From Streptomyces sp. PH10-H1 (GTDB taxonomy: Bacteria > Actinomycetota > Actinomycetes > Streptomycetales > Streptomycetaceae), in assembly GCF_030063355.1 (NCBI RefSeq), contig NZ_JASISZ010000010.1, positions 62,001 to 126,000 of the forward strand: DNA of 64,000 bases, written 5' to 3'. Below, piece by piece: positions 38,809 through 45,535 of this stretch; the stretch's first letter is position 1, and the number at the start of each line of letters is the position of its first letter. A program made the position numbers and the translations under genes. The notes beneath the pieces were generated by a model. It ran no database searches and was not told the DNA's origin. It saw nothing but the letters and a program-made list of their open reading frames with translations.

Positions 38809-39525
38809 ATGAGCAGCAGTGCGATACGCAACAATGGCGGCCGGCTCGGACAGGTACTGTCCGGGCTGGCCGTGGCCTTGGGCTGTGTGCTGTTCCTGGG
38901 CGGCTTTGCCTGGGGAGCGGTGGACTACCGGCCCTACACCGTTCCGACCGCCTCCATGCAACCCACCGTGGAACCGGGGGACCGGATCCTGGCGCAGCGC
39001 ATCGACGGTTCCGAGGTGCGGCGTGGCGACATCGTGGTCTTCCAGGACCAGCTGTGGGGCAGCGCCACCCTGGTCAAGCGGGTCGTCGGCGTGGACGGTG
39101 ACGTCATCTCGTGCTGCGACAAGCAGGGCCGGATGCTGATCAACGGCAAACCGATCGAAGAAATAAGCTATCTGCTGAACGGCGGGCCCGCCTCGCGGGC
39201 CCCGTTCGACACCACGGTGCCCAAGGGGCAGCTCTTCCTTCTGGGCGACAACCGGGCCGAGTCGCTGGACTCCCGGGTGCACCTGACCGGCGGCAACGCC
39301 GGCACCGTGCCGCGCGGCGCGGTCCGCGCCCGGGTCGACGCCACGGCGTGGCCCCTGGGGCGGATGGGCATGCTGGGCCGGACCACGAACTTCTCCGCGC
39401 TGCCCGGCGGGACGTCGCAGCCGGGGCCGCTGCCGTGGATCACCGGCGCGGTGATCGCCGGCGCGGTGCTGATCCTCGGCGGAGCCTCGTACGGCCCGGT
39501 CGCCCGCAGGCTGCGCCGCCGGTGA
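38809..39525 (+). CDS. lepB: Type I signal peptidase, fourth of four
   Basis: A 238-residue signal peptidase with TMs at about 16-37 and 205-228. The catalytic Ser49 lies in PTASMQPTV (TASM) and Lys90 in TLVKRVVGVDGD. The GDNRAESLDSR box is conserved. It is the shortest and most divergent of the four. Its stop overlaps the downstream Nudix start (GTGA), so the signal peptidases and the Nudix gene are one transcript. It corresponds in order to SipZ. Confidence 0.93.
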   Translation: MSSSAIRNNGGRLGQVLSGLAVALGCVLFLGGFAWGAVDYRPYTVPTASMQPTVEPGDRILAQRIDGSEVRRGDIVVFQDQLWGSATLVKRVVGVDGDVISCCDKQGRMLINGKPIEEISYLLNGGPASRAPFDTTVPKGQLFLLGDNRAESLDSRVHLTGGNAGTVPRGAVRARVDATAWPLGRMGMLGRTTNFSALPGGTSQPGPLPWITGAVIAGAVLILGGASYGPVARRLRRR

Positions 39526-40004
39526 TCCGGCGGCGCGCGGCGCGGGTCGTCCTGCTGGATCCCGCGGACCGGATTCTGCTGCTGCACGGCTTCGAACCGG
39601 CCGACCCGTCGGTGACCTGGTGGTTCACGCCGGGGGGCGGAGTCGAGGAGGGCGAGAGCCTGGAGGTGGCGGCCCTCCGGGAGCTGGCTGAGGAGACCGG
39701 GATGACCTCGGTGGACCTGGGACCCGTGCTGTGGGAGCGGACCTGCTCGTTCGAGTTCGACGGGCGCCGCTGGGAGCAGGACGAGTGGTACTACCTGGGA
39801 CGCACCGGGACGGCGGAGTTCGACACCCGCGGGCACACGGACCTGGAGCGGCGCAGTGTCATCGGGCTTCGGTGGTGGACCTGCGAGGAACTTCTGTCCT
39901 CTCGTGAGACGGTGTACCCGATCAGGCTCGCCGGGCTGCTGCGTACGCTGCTCGACGAAGGACCCCCACAATTTCCGATCCCCCTGGGGACGGAGCGTGA
40001 CTGA
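39522..40004 (+). CDS. Nudix hydrolase
   Basis: A 160-residue Nudix-fold pyrophosphohydrolase. The Nudix box is GGGVEEGESLEVAALRELAEETG, summarised by its Glu and REL-EE core (about residues 39-62). The substrate is unknown. GTG 39522 overlaps the signal peptidase stop by 4 bp. It is conserved in this position in streptomycetes as far as I recall. Confidence 0.9.
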   Translation: MIRRRAARVVLLDPADRILLLHGFEPADPSVTWWFTPGGGVEEGESLEVAALRELAEETGMTSVDLGPVLWERTCSFEFDGRRWEQDEWYYLGRTGTAEFDTRGHTDLERRSVIGLRWWTCEELLSSRETVYPIRLAGLLRTLLDEGPPQFPIPLGTERD

Positions 40005-40043
40005 CGCACAATGGGGGGACGTACGGCTGAAGGGGAACATGCG

Positions 40044-40373
40044 ATGAGCGCCGAGGACCTCGAGAAGTACGAGACCGAGATGGAGCTGAAGCTCTACCGG
40101 GAGTACCGCGATGTCGTCGGGTTGTTCAAATACGTGATCGAGACCGAGCGGCGTTTCTACCTGACCAATGATTACGAGATGCAGGTGCACTCGGTTCAGG
40201 GTGAGGTTTTCTTCGAGGTGTCCATGGCTGACGCCTGGGTGTGGGACATGTACCGGCCGGCCCGCTTCGTGAAGCAGGTCCGGGTCCTCACATTCAAGGA
40301 TGTGAACATCGAGGAATTGAACAAGGCCGATCTCGATCTGGCGTCCGACGAAGCGGGCTTCAACAACAGCTGA
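40044..40373 (+). CDS. DUF2469 family protein
   Basis: A 109-residue, highly charged, actinobacteria-specific protein (MSAEDLEKYETEMELKLYRE, ending near DLASDEAG). It is very strongly conserved across Streptomyces, but no function is established to my knowledge. AAGGGGAA lies 8-14 nt before ATG 40044. It follows the Nudix gene by 39 bp, so it is likely co-transcribed. Confidence 0.9.
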   Translation: MSAEDLEKYETEMELKLYREYRDVVGLFKYVIETERRFYLTNDYEMQVHSVQGEVFFEVSMADAWVWDMYRPARFVKQVRVLTFKDVNIEELNKADLDLASDEAGFNNS

Positions 40374-40465
40374 CGGGGCGGGTCGGGCCCGGAGCCGCGG
40401 GAGCCGACCACGGGCTTCGCTCGGTTCTGGGTTATCCACAGGCAAGTTCATGATCATCTGATGCG

Positions 40466-40500
40466 CACCACCTCCGTCACAGTGAGTGGCGGAGGTGGTG
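40466..40500 (+). promoter_or_regulatory. Hairpin that includes the yraN ribosome binding site
   Basis: CACCACCTCCGTCAC (40466-40480) pairs with GTGGCGGAGGTGGTG (40486-40500), 15 bp with one G-T wobble, around an AGTGA loop. The right arm holds GGAGGTGG, the yraN Shine-Dalgarno, 2 nt before ATG 40503. It could block translation or be a terminator of the upstream transcript. Confidence 0.7.
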
Positions 40501-40502
40501 GC

Positions 40503-40862
40503 ATGAACGCACGAGCAGCCCGTGGCCGGTATGGCGAGGACCTGGCGGCCCGCTGGCTCGCCACGGCGGGCCTGACGGTTCTGGAGCGGAACTGGCGGTG
40601 CCGTCGCGGCGAGGTGGACATCGTCGCGTCCGAGGGTGACGCGCTGGTGATATGCGAGGTGAAGACCCGCACCGGGAATGACTACGAGCACCCCATGGCG
40701 GCTGTCACCCCGCGCAAGGCGGCGCGGCTGCGGCTGCTCGCCGAGCAGTGGCTCAGCGAGCACGGCGGGCCGCCCTCCGGCGGGGTGCGGATCGACCTGG
40801 TCGGAGTGGTACTTCCCGGACGCGGTGCGGCTCGGGTCGAGCATGTGCGGGGGGTGGCCTGA
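40503..40862 (+). CDS. yraN: YraN/UPF0102 family endonuclease-like protein
   Basis: A 119-residue protein with a Holliday-junction-resolvase-like (restriction-endonuclease-like) fold. The motifs are [12 protein letters not shown], the catalytic-type [19 protein letters not shown] (E-D pair) and [10 protein letters not shown] (ExK). The cellular role is unsettled. ATG 40503 follows GGAGGTGG; an in-frame ATG at 40461 would extend it through the hairpin. The stop overlaps the yifB ATG (TGATG), as in other actinobacteria. Confidence 0.92.
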   Translation: MNARAARGRYGEDLAARWLATAGLTVLERNWRCRRGEVDIVASEGDALVICEVKTRTGNDYEHPMAAVTPRKAARLRLLAEQWLSEHGGPPSGGVRIDLVGVVLPGRGAARVEHVRGVA

Positions 40863-41023
40863 TGGGCTTCGCACGCACCTGCTCGGTGGCGCTGGTCGGT
40901 GTGGAGGGCGTGGTCGTCGAGGTCCAGGCCGATCTCGAACCCGGGCTCGCCGCGTTCACCCTCGTCGGGCTGCCCGACAAGAGCCTGAGCGAGAGCCGGG
41001 ACCGGGTCCGGGCGGCGATCGTG
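40862..41023 (+). pseudogene. YifB/ComM (Mg-chelatase-like) gene, truncated after 54 codons
   Basis: The first 54 codons match the YifB/ComM N-terminus well ([39 protein letters not shown]). Homology then stops at 41023, after RAAIV, where the sequence normally continues NSGAEWPQ. ComM is about 500 residues, so about 90% is missing and no other part appears in the window. The frame runs on to a stop at 41191 without family resemblance. Either an insertion or a rearrangement broke the gene here. Confidence 0.88.
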
Positions 41024-41096
41024 TTCCCTGTCAAGTCCTGCGTGTTGAGTCTTTGCGGCCTCTCGGCCCCGCGGTGCTGCCCGGGCTCGGAGGGGT

Positions 41097-41345
41097 TCAG
41101 CTGTCCGGGTCGTCGTCCTGGTGGTCGTAGTCGGGGTTGGTGTCGAGGCGGAGGACCGGGGTGCGGTCGTCGCCGGAGCCGCGGTAGGTGAAGTCCTGCC
41201 GTCGGACTTCCTCGGCCTCCCAGTTGTCGACCTCCCAAGGCGATCGCTGTGCTTTGGTGGGGTCGCTCGGGCAGCCGTCAGGAGTCCGACGAGCGCGATC
41301 AGCACCCAAATTTCGAGGTAGCCGAAGACGACGGTCGGAGAGATG
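41097..41345 (-). pseudogene. Remnant of a small membrane protein
   Basis: On the minus strand one frame reads TLWTAISPTVVFGYLEIWVL and on into a single TM helix. A second frame carries on with SDPTKAQRSPWEVDNWEAEE to a stop at 41097. The two look like halves of one short protein broken by a frameshift near 41275. I do not recognise the family. It lies just right of the yifB break. Confidence 0.4.
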
Positions 41346-41392
41346 GCCGTCCAGAGGGTGCCGACGCCGCCGCCTGGCCGGTTTGAGGGGCC

Positions 41393-41584
41393 TCAGCGAA
41401 GGGCTTGGCGATCCGCTGGCGGAGGCGGTCGTCCGCTGATGCTGTCGATCTCGCGCCAGGCGGCGTCGGTGACCTCTTCGGTCTGGAGCGGTCCGACCTC
41501 GGCGTCGGTGCGGAAGAGGAACCGGAAGTCGATGTGCCAGTGCTCGGGCTCGTCCTTGGTGTCGTTGGCGGGGATGGGGTGAAT
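41393..41584 (-). pseudogene. Truncated 3' copy of a Nudix hydrolase gene
   Basis: These 192 bp are a near-identical copy (about 90% by eye) of 59918-60109, the 3' third of the intact Nudix gene of Region 3, in the same orientation. They encode HPIPANDTKDEPEHWHIDF, then FRFLFRTDAEVG and the C-terminus. Two compensating indels disturb the last 15 codons. Similarity stops at 41584, so the Nudix box is lost. Confidence 0.85.
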
Positions 41585-41704
41585 CACTGCCGAGCTCTCC
41601 CTGGAGCTGGAACAGGCCAAGGCGGAGTGCACGAGCCAGCCGGTGACAGCCACCTGATCACCGACCTGCGGTCCTGTCTCGGCCTCGCCGTACGTGTGAC
41701 GGTA

Positions 41705-41719
41705 ACCGAATATTTCGGT
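41705..41719. promoter_or_regulatory. 15-bp palindromic operator upstream of the DHA2 efflux gene
   Basis: ACCGAATATTTCGGT is a perfect palindrome around a central T, 22 bp before the ATG at 41741. A looser version, TCCGAAAATATCGTT, lies at 45213-45227 upstream of lgt. It is probably a repressor site; the regulator is not identified. Confidence 0.55.
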
Positions 41720-41740
41720 AGCCGATGTACTCTGCGTGGC

Positions 41741-43195
41741 ATGGATACCCGTATGACACCGCGCCCGTCCAGGAAACGATGGCGGGCCGTCCTGGTACAG
41801 GAGCGGGCCCGGCCGCAGGGGATACGTGCCTGGCCGAACGCGTGGTGGCTGGCCGTGGGGACGGTGTGTTTCGGGGCGTTCATGGGGCAGTTGGACGCGA
41901 GCATCGTCACTTTGACGTACGGCAGTCTGGGGGCGCAGTTCCACACGTCGCTGGCGGCGGTGGAGTGGGTGTCGCTGGCGTATCTGCTGACGCTGGTGGC
42001 GCTGGTGGTGCCGGCGGGCCGGCTGGCGGACGCGCACGGCCGCAAGCTGTTCTACCTGTACGGGTTCGCGGTGTTCACGGTGGCGTCCGCCGCGTGCGGG
42101 CTCGCCCCGTCCTTGGGCGTACTGGTGGGCTTCCGGGTGGTGCAGGCCGCGGGGGCGGCGATGATGCAGGCCAACAGCGTGGCGCTGGTGACGACCAGCG
42201 CGCCGCGCGAGAAGATGCGGACGGCGCTGGGGGTTCAGGCCGCCGCCCAGGCCCTGGGGCTGGCGCTGGGGCCGACGGTCGGCGGGGCGCTGGTGTCCAC
42301 GCTGGGCTGGCGCTGGGTCTTCGGCGTCAACGTGCCGATCGGAGTGGTCGCGCTGGTCGCCGGGCACTACCTGCTGCCGCGTACCCGTGCCCGCCAGAGC
42401 GCCGGGAGGTTCGACGGGCTCGGGCTGGCGCTTCTTGCGGTGGCGACCACCAGCGGGCTGCTGGCGGTGTCGGGTGTGTCCGGGCTGCCGGTGCCCGGCT
42501 GGGCTGTCGGGGTGATGTTCGCGGTGTCGGCGGTGGCCGTCTGGGGTTTCGCGGTGCGGCAGCGGCAAGCAGCCGCGCCGCTGGTGGATCCCGCGCTGCT
42601 AAAAGTGCGGGCGGTGTCGTTCGGTCTGTGCGGGGCGTTGAGCGGCTATCTGGTGCTGTTCGGTCCGCTGGTGCTGGTGCCGGTGGTGCTGACGGGGGCC
42701 GGAGCGTCCGAGCTGACGGCGGGGCTGGTGCTGACGGCGCTGCCTGCGGGGTTCGCGTTGGCCGCGACGGGTGCGGACAAGGTGCTGCCGACAACCCTGT
42801 CCGACCGCGGCCGGTGCGTGCTGGGCGCGCTGGTGTTCACGGCGGCGCTGGCCGGGCTGCTGGTGCTGCCGCTGACCGTCGCCTGGCTGACACCGGTGCT
42901 GGCGGTGATCGGTCTGGGGCTTGGCAGCTTCACTCCGGCGAACAACACCATGATCATGGGGGCGGTCCCGGCGCGGTCGGCCGGCACCGGTGGCGGACTG
43001 GTCAATATGGCCCGCGGCCTGGGCACCGCGCTGGGCGTCGCGCTGGTCACGCTCGCACTGCACCTGGCGGACGGGGGTGCGGCCGGGGCCCGCTGGGCGG
43101 TGCTGGTCCTGCTGGGGGCGTCGGCTCTCGCCCTGGGCTGCGCATGGTTCGGGCCGCGCGGCCGCCCGTCACCGGCCGAGGAGGCGGCACGGTGA
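41741..43195 (+). CDS. DHA2-family (14-TM) MFS drug efflux transporter
   Basis: A proton-driven multidrug exporter of 484 aa. It has the DHA2/QacA-type motif A RLADAHGRKLFY in loop 2-3, the motif D1-like GAFMGQLDASIVTLTYG in TM1, and motif C AQALGLALGPTVGGAL in TM5. The number of hydrophobic segments fits 14 TM. It starts at ATG 41741 with a palindromic operator directly upstream. It is coupled to a 64-residue membrane protein. The substrate is unknown. Confidence 0.9.
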   Translation: MDTRMTPRPSRKRWRAVLVQERARPQGIRAWPNAWWLAVGTVCFGAFMGQLDASIVTLTYGSLGAQFHTSLAAVEWVSLAYLLTLVALVVPAGRLADAHGRKLFYLYGFAVFTVASAACGLAPSLGVLVGFRVVQAAGAAMMQANSVALVTTSAPREKMRTALGVQAAAQALGLALGPTVGGALVSTLGWRWVFGVNVPIGVVALVAGHYLLPRTRARQSAGRFDGLGLALLAVATTSGLLAVSGVSGLPVPGWAVGVMFAVSAVAVWGFAVRQRQAAAPLVDPALLKVRAVSFGLCGALSGYLVLFGPLVLVPVVLTGAGASELTAGLVLTALPAGFALAATGADKVLPTTLSDRGRCVLGALVFTAALAGLLVLPLTVAWLTPVLAVIGLGLGSFTPANNTMIMGAVPARSAGTGGGLVNMARGLGTALGVALVTLALHLADGGAAGARWAVLVLLGASALALGCAWFGPRGRPSPAEEAAR

Positions 43196-43386
43196 AGCAT
43201 CCTGTGTCCCGGTGGCTGCGCGACGCGTGGGTGACCGGCGCGGACTTGCTGGTCACGGCCGCGTTGATCACGGCCGCCGTGCTGGTGCACTCTCGCTGGC
43301 TCGCGGCGGTGGCAGGGCTGTGGTCGGCACTGACGCTGCGCCAGGGCTATCTGGCGGTGCGGGCGCGCCGGTCCGGCAGGGGGTAG
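43192..43386 (+). CDS. Small two-TM membrane protein coupled to the efflux pump
   Basis: A 64-residue protein from GTG 43192, which overlaps the MFS stop (GTGA) and follows GAGGAGG. Hydrophobic stretches at about 14-30 and 33-50 suggest two TM helices, and the C-terminus is basic (VRARRSGRG). I do not recognise the family. Tight coupling suggests it assists the transporter; this is inference. Its last 40 bp overlap the convergent PAP2 gene. Confidence 0.65.
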   Translation: MKHPVSRWLRDAWVTGADLLVTAALITAAVLVHSRWLAAVAGLWSALTLRQGYLAVRARRSGRG

Positions 43387-44180
43387 GCGGGGCGGCCGGT
43401 GAGCAGCCGCTGGATCAGGAAACCCGCCGCGAGGGTGGCGGCCCCGGCGGCCGCGTCGGCCACGAAGTGGTTGGCGGTGGACAGGATCACGGCGAACGTC
43501 GCCAGCGGGTAGAGCGCGCCAAGGATCTTGACCCACCTGCGGCGGGCCAGGTGGACCAGGGCCAAGCCGCTCCAGGCGGACCAGGCGATGTGGACCGAGG
43601 GCATCGCGGCGTACTGGTTGGACATCGACGCCACGTCGCCGGACGCCCACGATCCCCAGGTGTGGTGCGTGACCACCGTGTCGATGAACCCCTGGCCGGC
43701 CAGGAACCGCGGTGGCGCCAGCGCATAGAAGGTGAACCCGACCAGCGCGAGCAGGGTGGCCGCGAACAGGGCGGTGCGGGCCGAGCGGTAGAAGCTGGGA
43801 TGGCGGACGGACAACCAGACCAGCACGCCGATGGTGACGATGAAGTGCAGCGTGGCGTAGTAGTAGTCCATCGGCACGATCAGCCAGGTCACCTTGTCCG
43901 CGGCGTGGTTGAAGGCCAGTTCGATGTTGAGGTGCAGGGCTTTCTCGGCGTCCCAGATCGTACGCGCCCGGTGCAGGGCGGCGTCCCTGTGCGCGGGCAC
44001 CGCGTTGCGGGTGAGGGAGTAGGCCCAGTAGCCGAGCACGGTGAAGGCCAGCTCGACCCACAGCCGGGGCCGGCCCAGCGGGCGCAGCCGGGCGGGCAGC
44101 AGCGGTCCGAGGCGCACACCGGCAAGCGCGGGCCGGTCTGCCGCGGACGAGGAGACCGGGGGTTGGGTGGGGGCGGTCAT
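43347..44180 (-). CDS. PAP2-superfamily membrane phosphatase (inositol phosphorylceramide synthase-like)
   Basis: A 277-residue integral membrane protein with about six TM segments. The PAP2 signature is split: MPSVHIAWSAWSG (SVH motif) and ANHFVADAAAGAATL (H-x3-D motif). The arrangement fits the PAP2_3/Aur1-like group that acts on lipid phosphates. Its ATG overlaps the lgt stop by 4 bp, so it is co-expressed with the lipoprotein transferase; a role in cell-envelope lipid recycling is plausible but unproven. Confidence 0.85.
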   Translation of the reverse strand: MTAPTQPPVSSSAADRPALAGVRLGPLLPARLRPLGRPRLWVELAFTVLGYWAYSLTRNAVPAHRDAALHRARTIWDAEKALHLNIELAFNHAADKVTWLIVPMDYYYATLHFIVTIGVLVWLSVRHPSFYRSARTALFAATLLALVGFTFYALAPPRFLAGQGFIDTVVTHHTWGSWASGDVASMSNQYAAMPSVHIAWSAWSGLALVHLARRRWVKILGALYPLATFAVILSTANHFVADAAAGAATLAAGFLIQRLLTGRPAYPLPDRRARTAR

Positions 44181-45094
44181 CGCTTCTCCTCCACCTGCTG
44201 GTTGCCGGCCGGGGAGGCGGGGGCGGTCCCCTCGGCGGGGACGTGGTCGGGCGGGGAATTCGCCCCAGGCTCCGAGCCGCTGGGGCCGTCAGCATGCGGG
44301 TGGCGGGTCATCAGGAGGTAGATCAGGGCGCCGGCGAACAGCGCGGCGGAGACCCAGTCGTTCAGCCGCAGGCCGAGGAAATGGTTGGCGTGGTCGATAC
44401 GCAGCGCCTCGATCCAGGCCCGGCCGGCGGTGTAGGCGAGCACGTAGCAGGCGAACAGCCGCCCGCGGCGCAGCCGGTAGCGGCGGTCCAGCACCAGCAG
44501 CAGGGCCATCACCCCCAGATCCCACAGCGATTCGTACAGGAACGTGGGGTGGTACAGGGCGGAACCGGGAGAGTCGGCGGGCCGGTGGGCGGGGTCGATG
44601 AGCAGTGCCCAGGGCAGGTGGGTGGGACGGCCGAAGAGTTCCTGGTTGAAGTAGTTGCCCCAACGGCCGATCGCCTGGGCGAGCACCAGGCCCGGGGCGA
44701 GCGCGTCGGCGAAGTCGGCGAGCTTCACGCCGCGGCGGCGGCAGCCGATCCAGGCGCCGACCGCCCCGAGGGCGACCGCGCCGGGGATGCCGAGCCCGCC
44801 GTCCCACACATACAACGCGTGGAGGGGCTGCTTCCCTGCGGTGAAGTACAGCTCCGGGTCGGTAACCACGTGGTAGAGCCGCCCGCCCAGCAGCCCGAAC
44901 GGCACCGCCCACAGGGCGATGTCGGCGACATCGTCGCGGTGTCCGCCGCGGGCGGCCCAGCGGCGGCCGGTCAGCCATACCGCGGCGAAGATCCCGGCGA
45001 TGATGCACAGCGCGTACGCGCGCACCGGCACCGGTCCCAGATGCCAGACACCCTGGGACGGGCTCGGCAGGTACGCCAGCAGCATGAAGATCAT
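44177..45094 (-). CDS. lgt: Prolipoprotein diacylglyceryl transferase (accessory copy)
   Basis: A membrane enzyme that transfers diacylglyceryl to the lipobox Cys of prolipoproteins, about 305 aa with seven TM. The Lgt signature GRWGNYFNQELFG is intact, with YHPTFLYESLWD and GGRLYHV (essential His/Tyr region) also present. It starts at ATG 45094 (MIFMLLAYLPSPSQG); the frame is open to 45169, and ATG 45085 is also possible. It is likely a second copy, since an essential lgt is normally elsewhere near trp/hisI. It is coupled to a PAP2 phosphatase. Confidence 0.92.
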   Translation of the reverse strand: MIFMLLAYLPSPSQGVWHLGPVPVRAYALCIIAGIFAAVWLTGRRWAARGGHRDDVADIALWAVPFGLLGGRLYHVVTDPELYFTAGKQPLHALYVWDGGLGIPGAVALGAVGAWIGCRRRGVKLADFADALAPGLVLAQAIGRWGNYFNQELFGRPTHLPWALLIDPAHRPADSPGSALYHPTFLYESLWDLGVMALLLVLDRRYRLRRGRLFACYVLAYTAGRAWIEALRIDHANHFLGLRLNDWVSAALFAGALIYLLMTRHPHADGPSGSEPGANSPPDHVPAEGTAPASPAGNQQVEEKR

Positions 45095-45488
45095 CACTTT
45101 CGCCGTACGGTCCGGCCGGTGCCGGCAGACCCGCCCGAGATTACATCGGATGCCGAACCTTTCGATCACCGGACCATCGGCGCCGCGCCGCCTCCGGGCC
45201 GATATCTTGCCTTCCGAAAATATCGTTCATCGAATATGTCGGATATCGAGGAAGGAGTGTCCTCGACGTTTCTCCGGGGCTTCACGAGCGTGCGGTGGGA
45301 ATCCTCGCAGCTCAGCGGCCATCAAGGTGATCCTATCCGATGCAACAGGTGTGGTGCATGGGACGAACGGAGTTGGCCGGCTGGTCCTTGGGGTGCCGTT
45401 GGCGAGCGGCGAACCATCTGACAAGTAACCCGCCAGTAGCTTTTGGATCGAAGGTGCCACGCTGATCCGGGTGTTCGCTACTGACGAT
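45095..45488. other. Intergenic region upstream of lgt
   Basis: No gene is supported. The stretch 45200-45255 is AT-rich for this DNA and holds GATATC twice, TCCGAAAATATCGTT (45213-45227) and TCGAATATGTCGGATATCGA (45230-45249), a set of imperfect palindromes that look like operators for lgt. They resemble the palindrome at 41705-41719. Nothing is recognisable in 45260-45480. Confidence 0.4.
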
Positions 45489-45521
45489 GAGAGGACCTCG
45501 GCCGACCGCCGGGGTCCTCTC
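45489..45521 (-). terminator. Terminator hairpin of the SulP gene
   Basis: GAGAGGACCTCGGC (45489-45502) pairs over 14 bp (one G-T) with 45508-45521 around a 5-nt loop, 15 nt beyond the SulP stop on the minus strand. Confidence 0.75.
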
Positions 45522-45535
45522 GTCTCGGGGACGGT

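Noticed and set aside
40432-40440. TTATCCACA, a perfect match to the DnaA-box consensus, upstream of yraN
   Set aside because: It is a single isolated copy far from dnaA/dnaN-type genes, and single matches occur by chance; no cluster of boxes was seen.
45170-45428. Open frames between lgt and the SulP terminator
   Set aside because: They lack ribosome binding sites, have non-Streptomyces-like codon bias and overlap a probable operator region.
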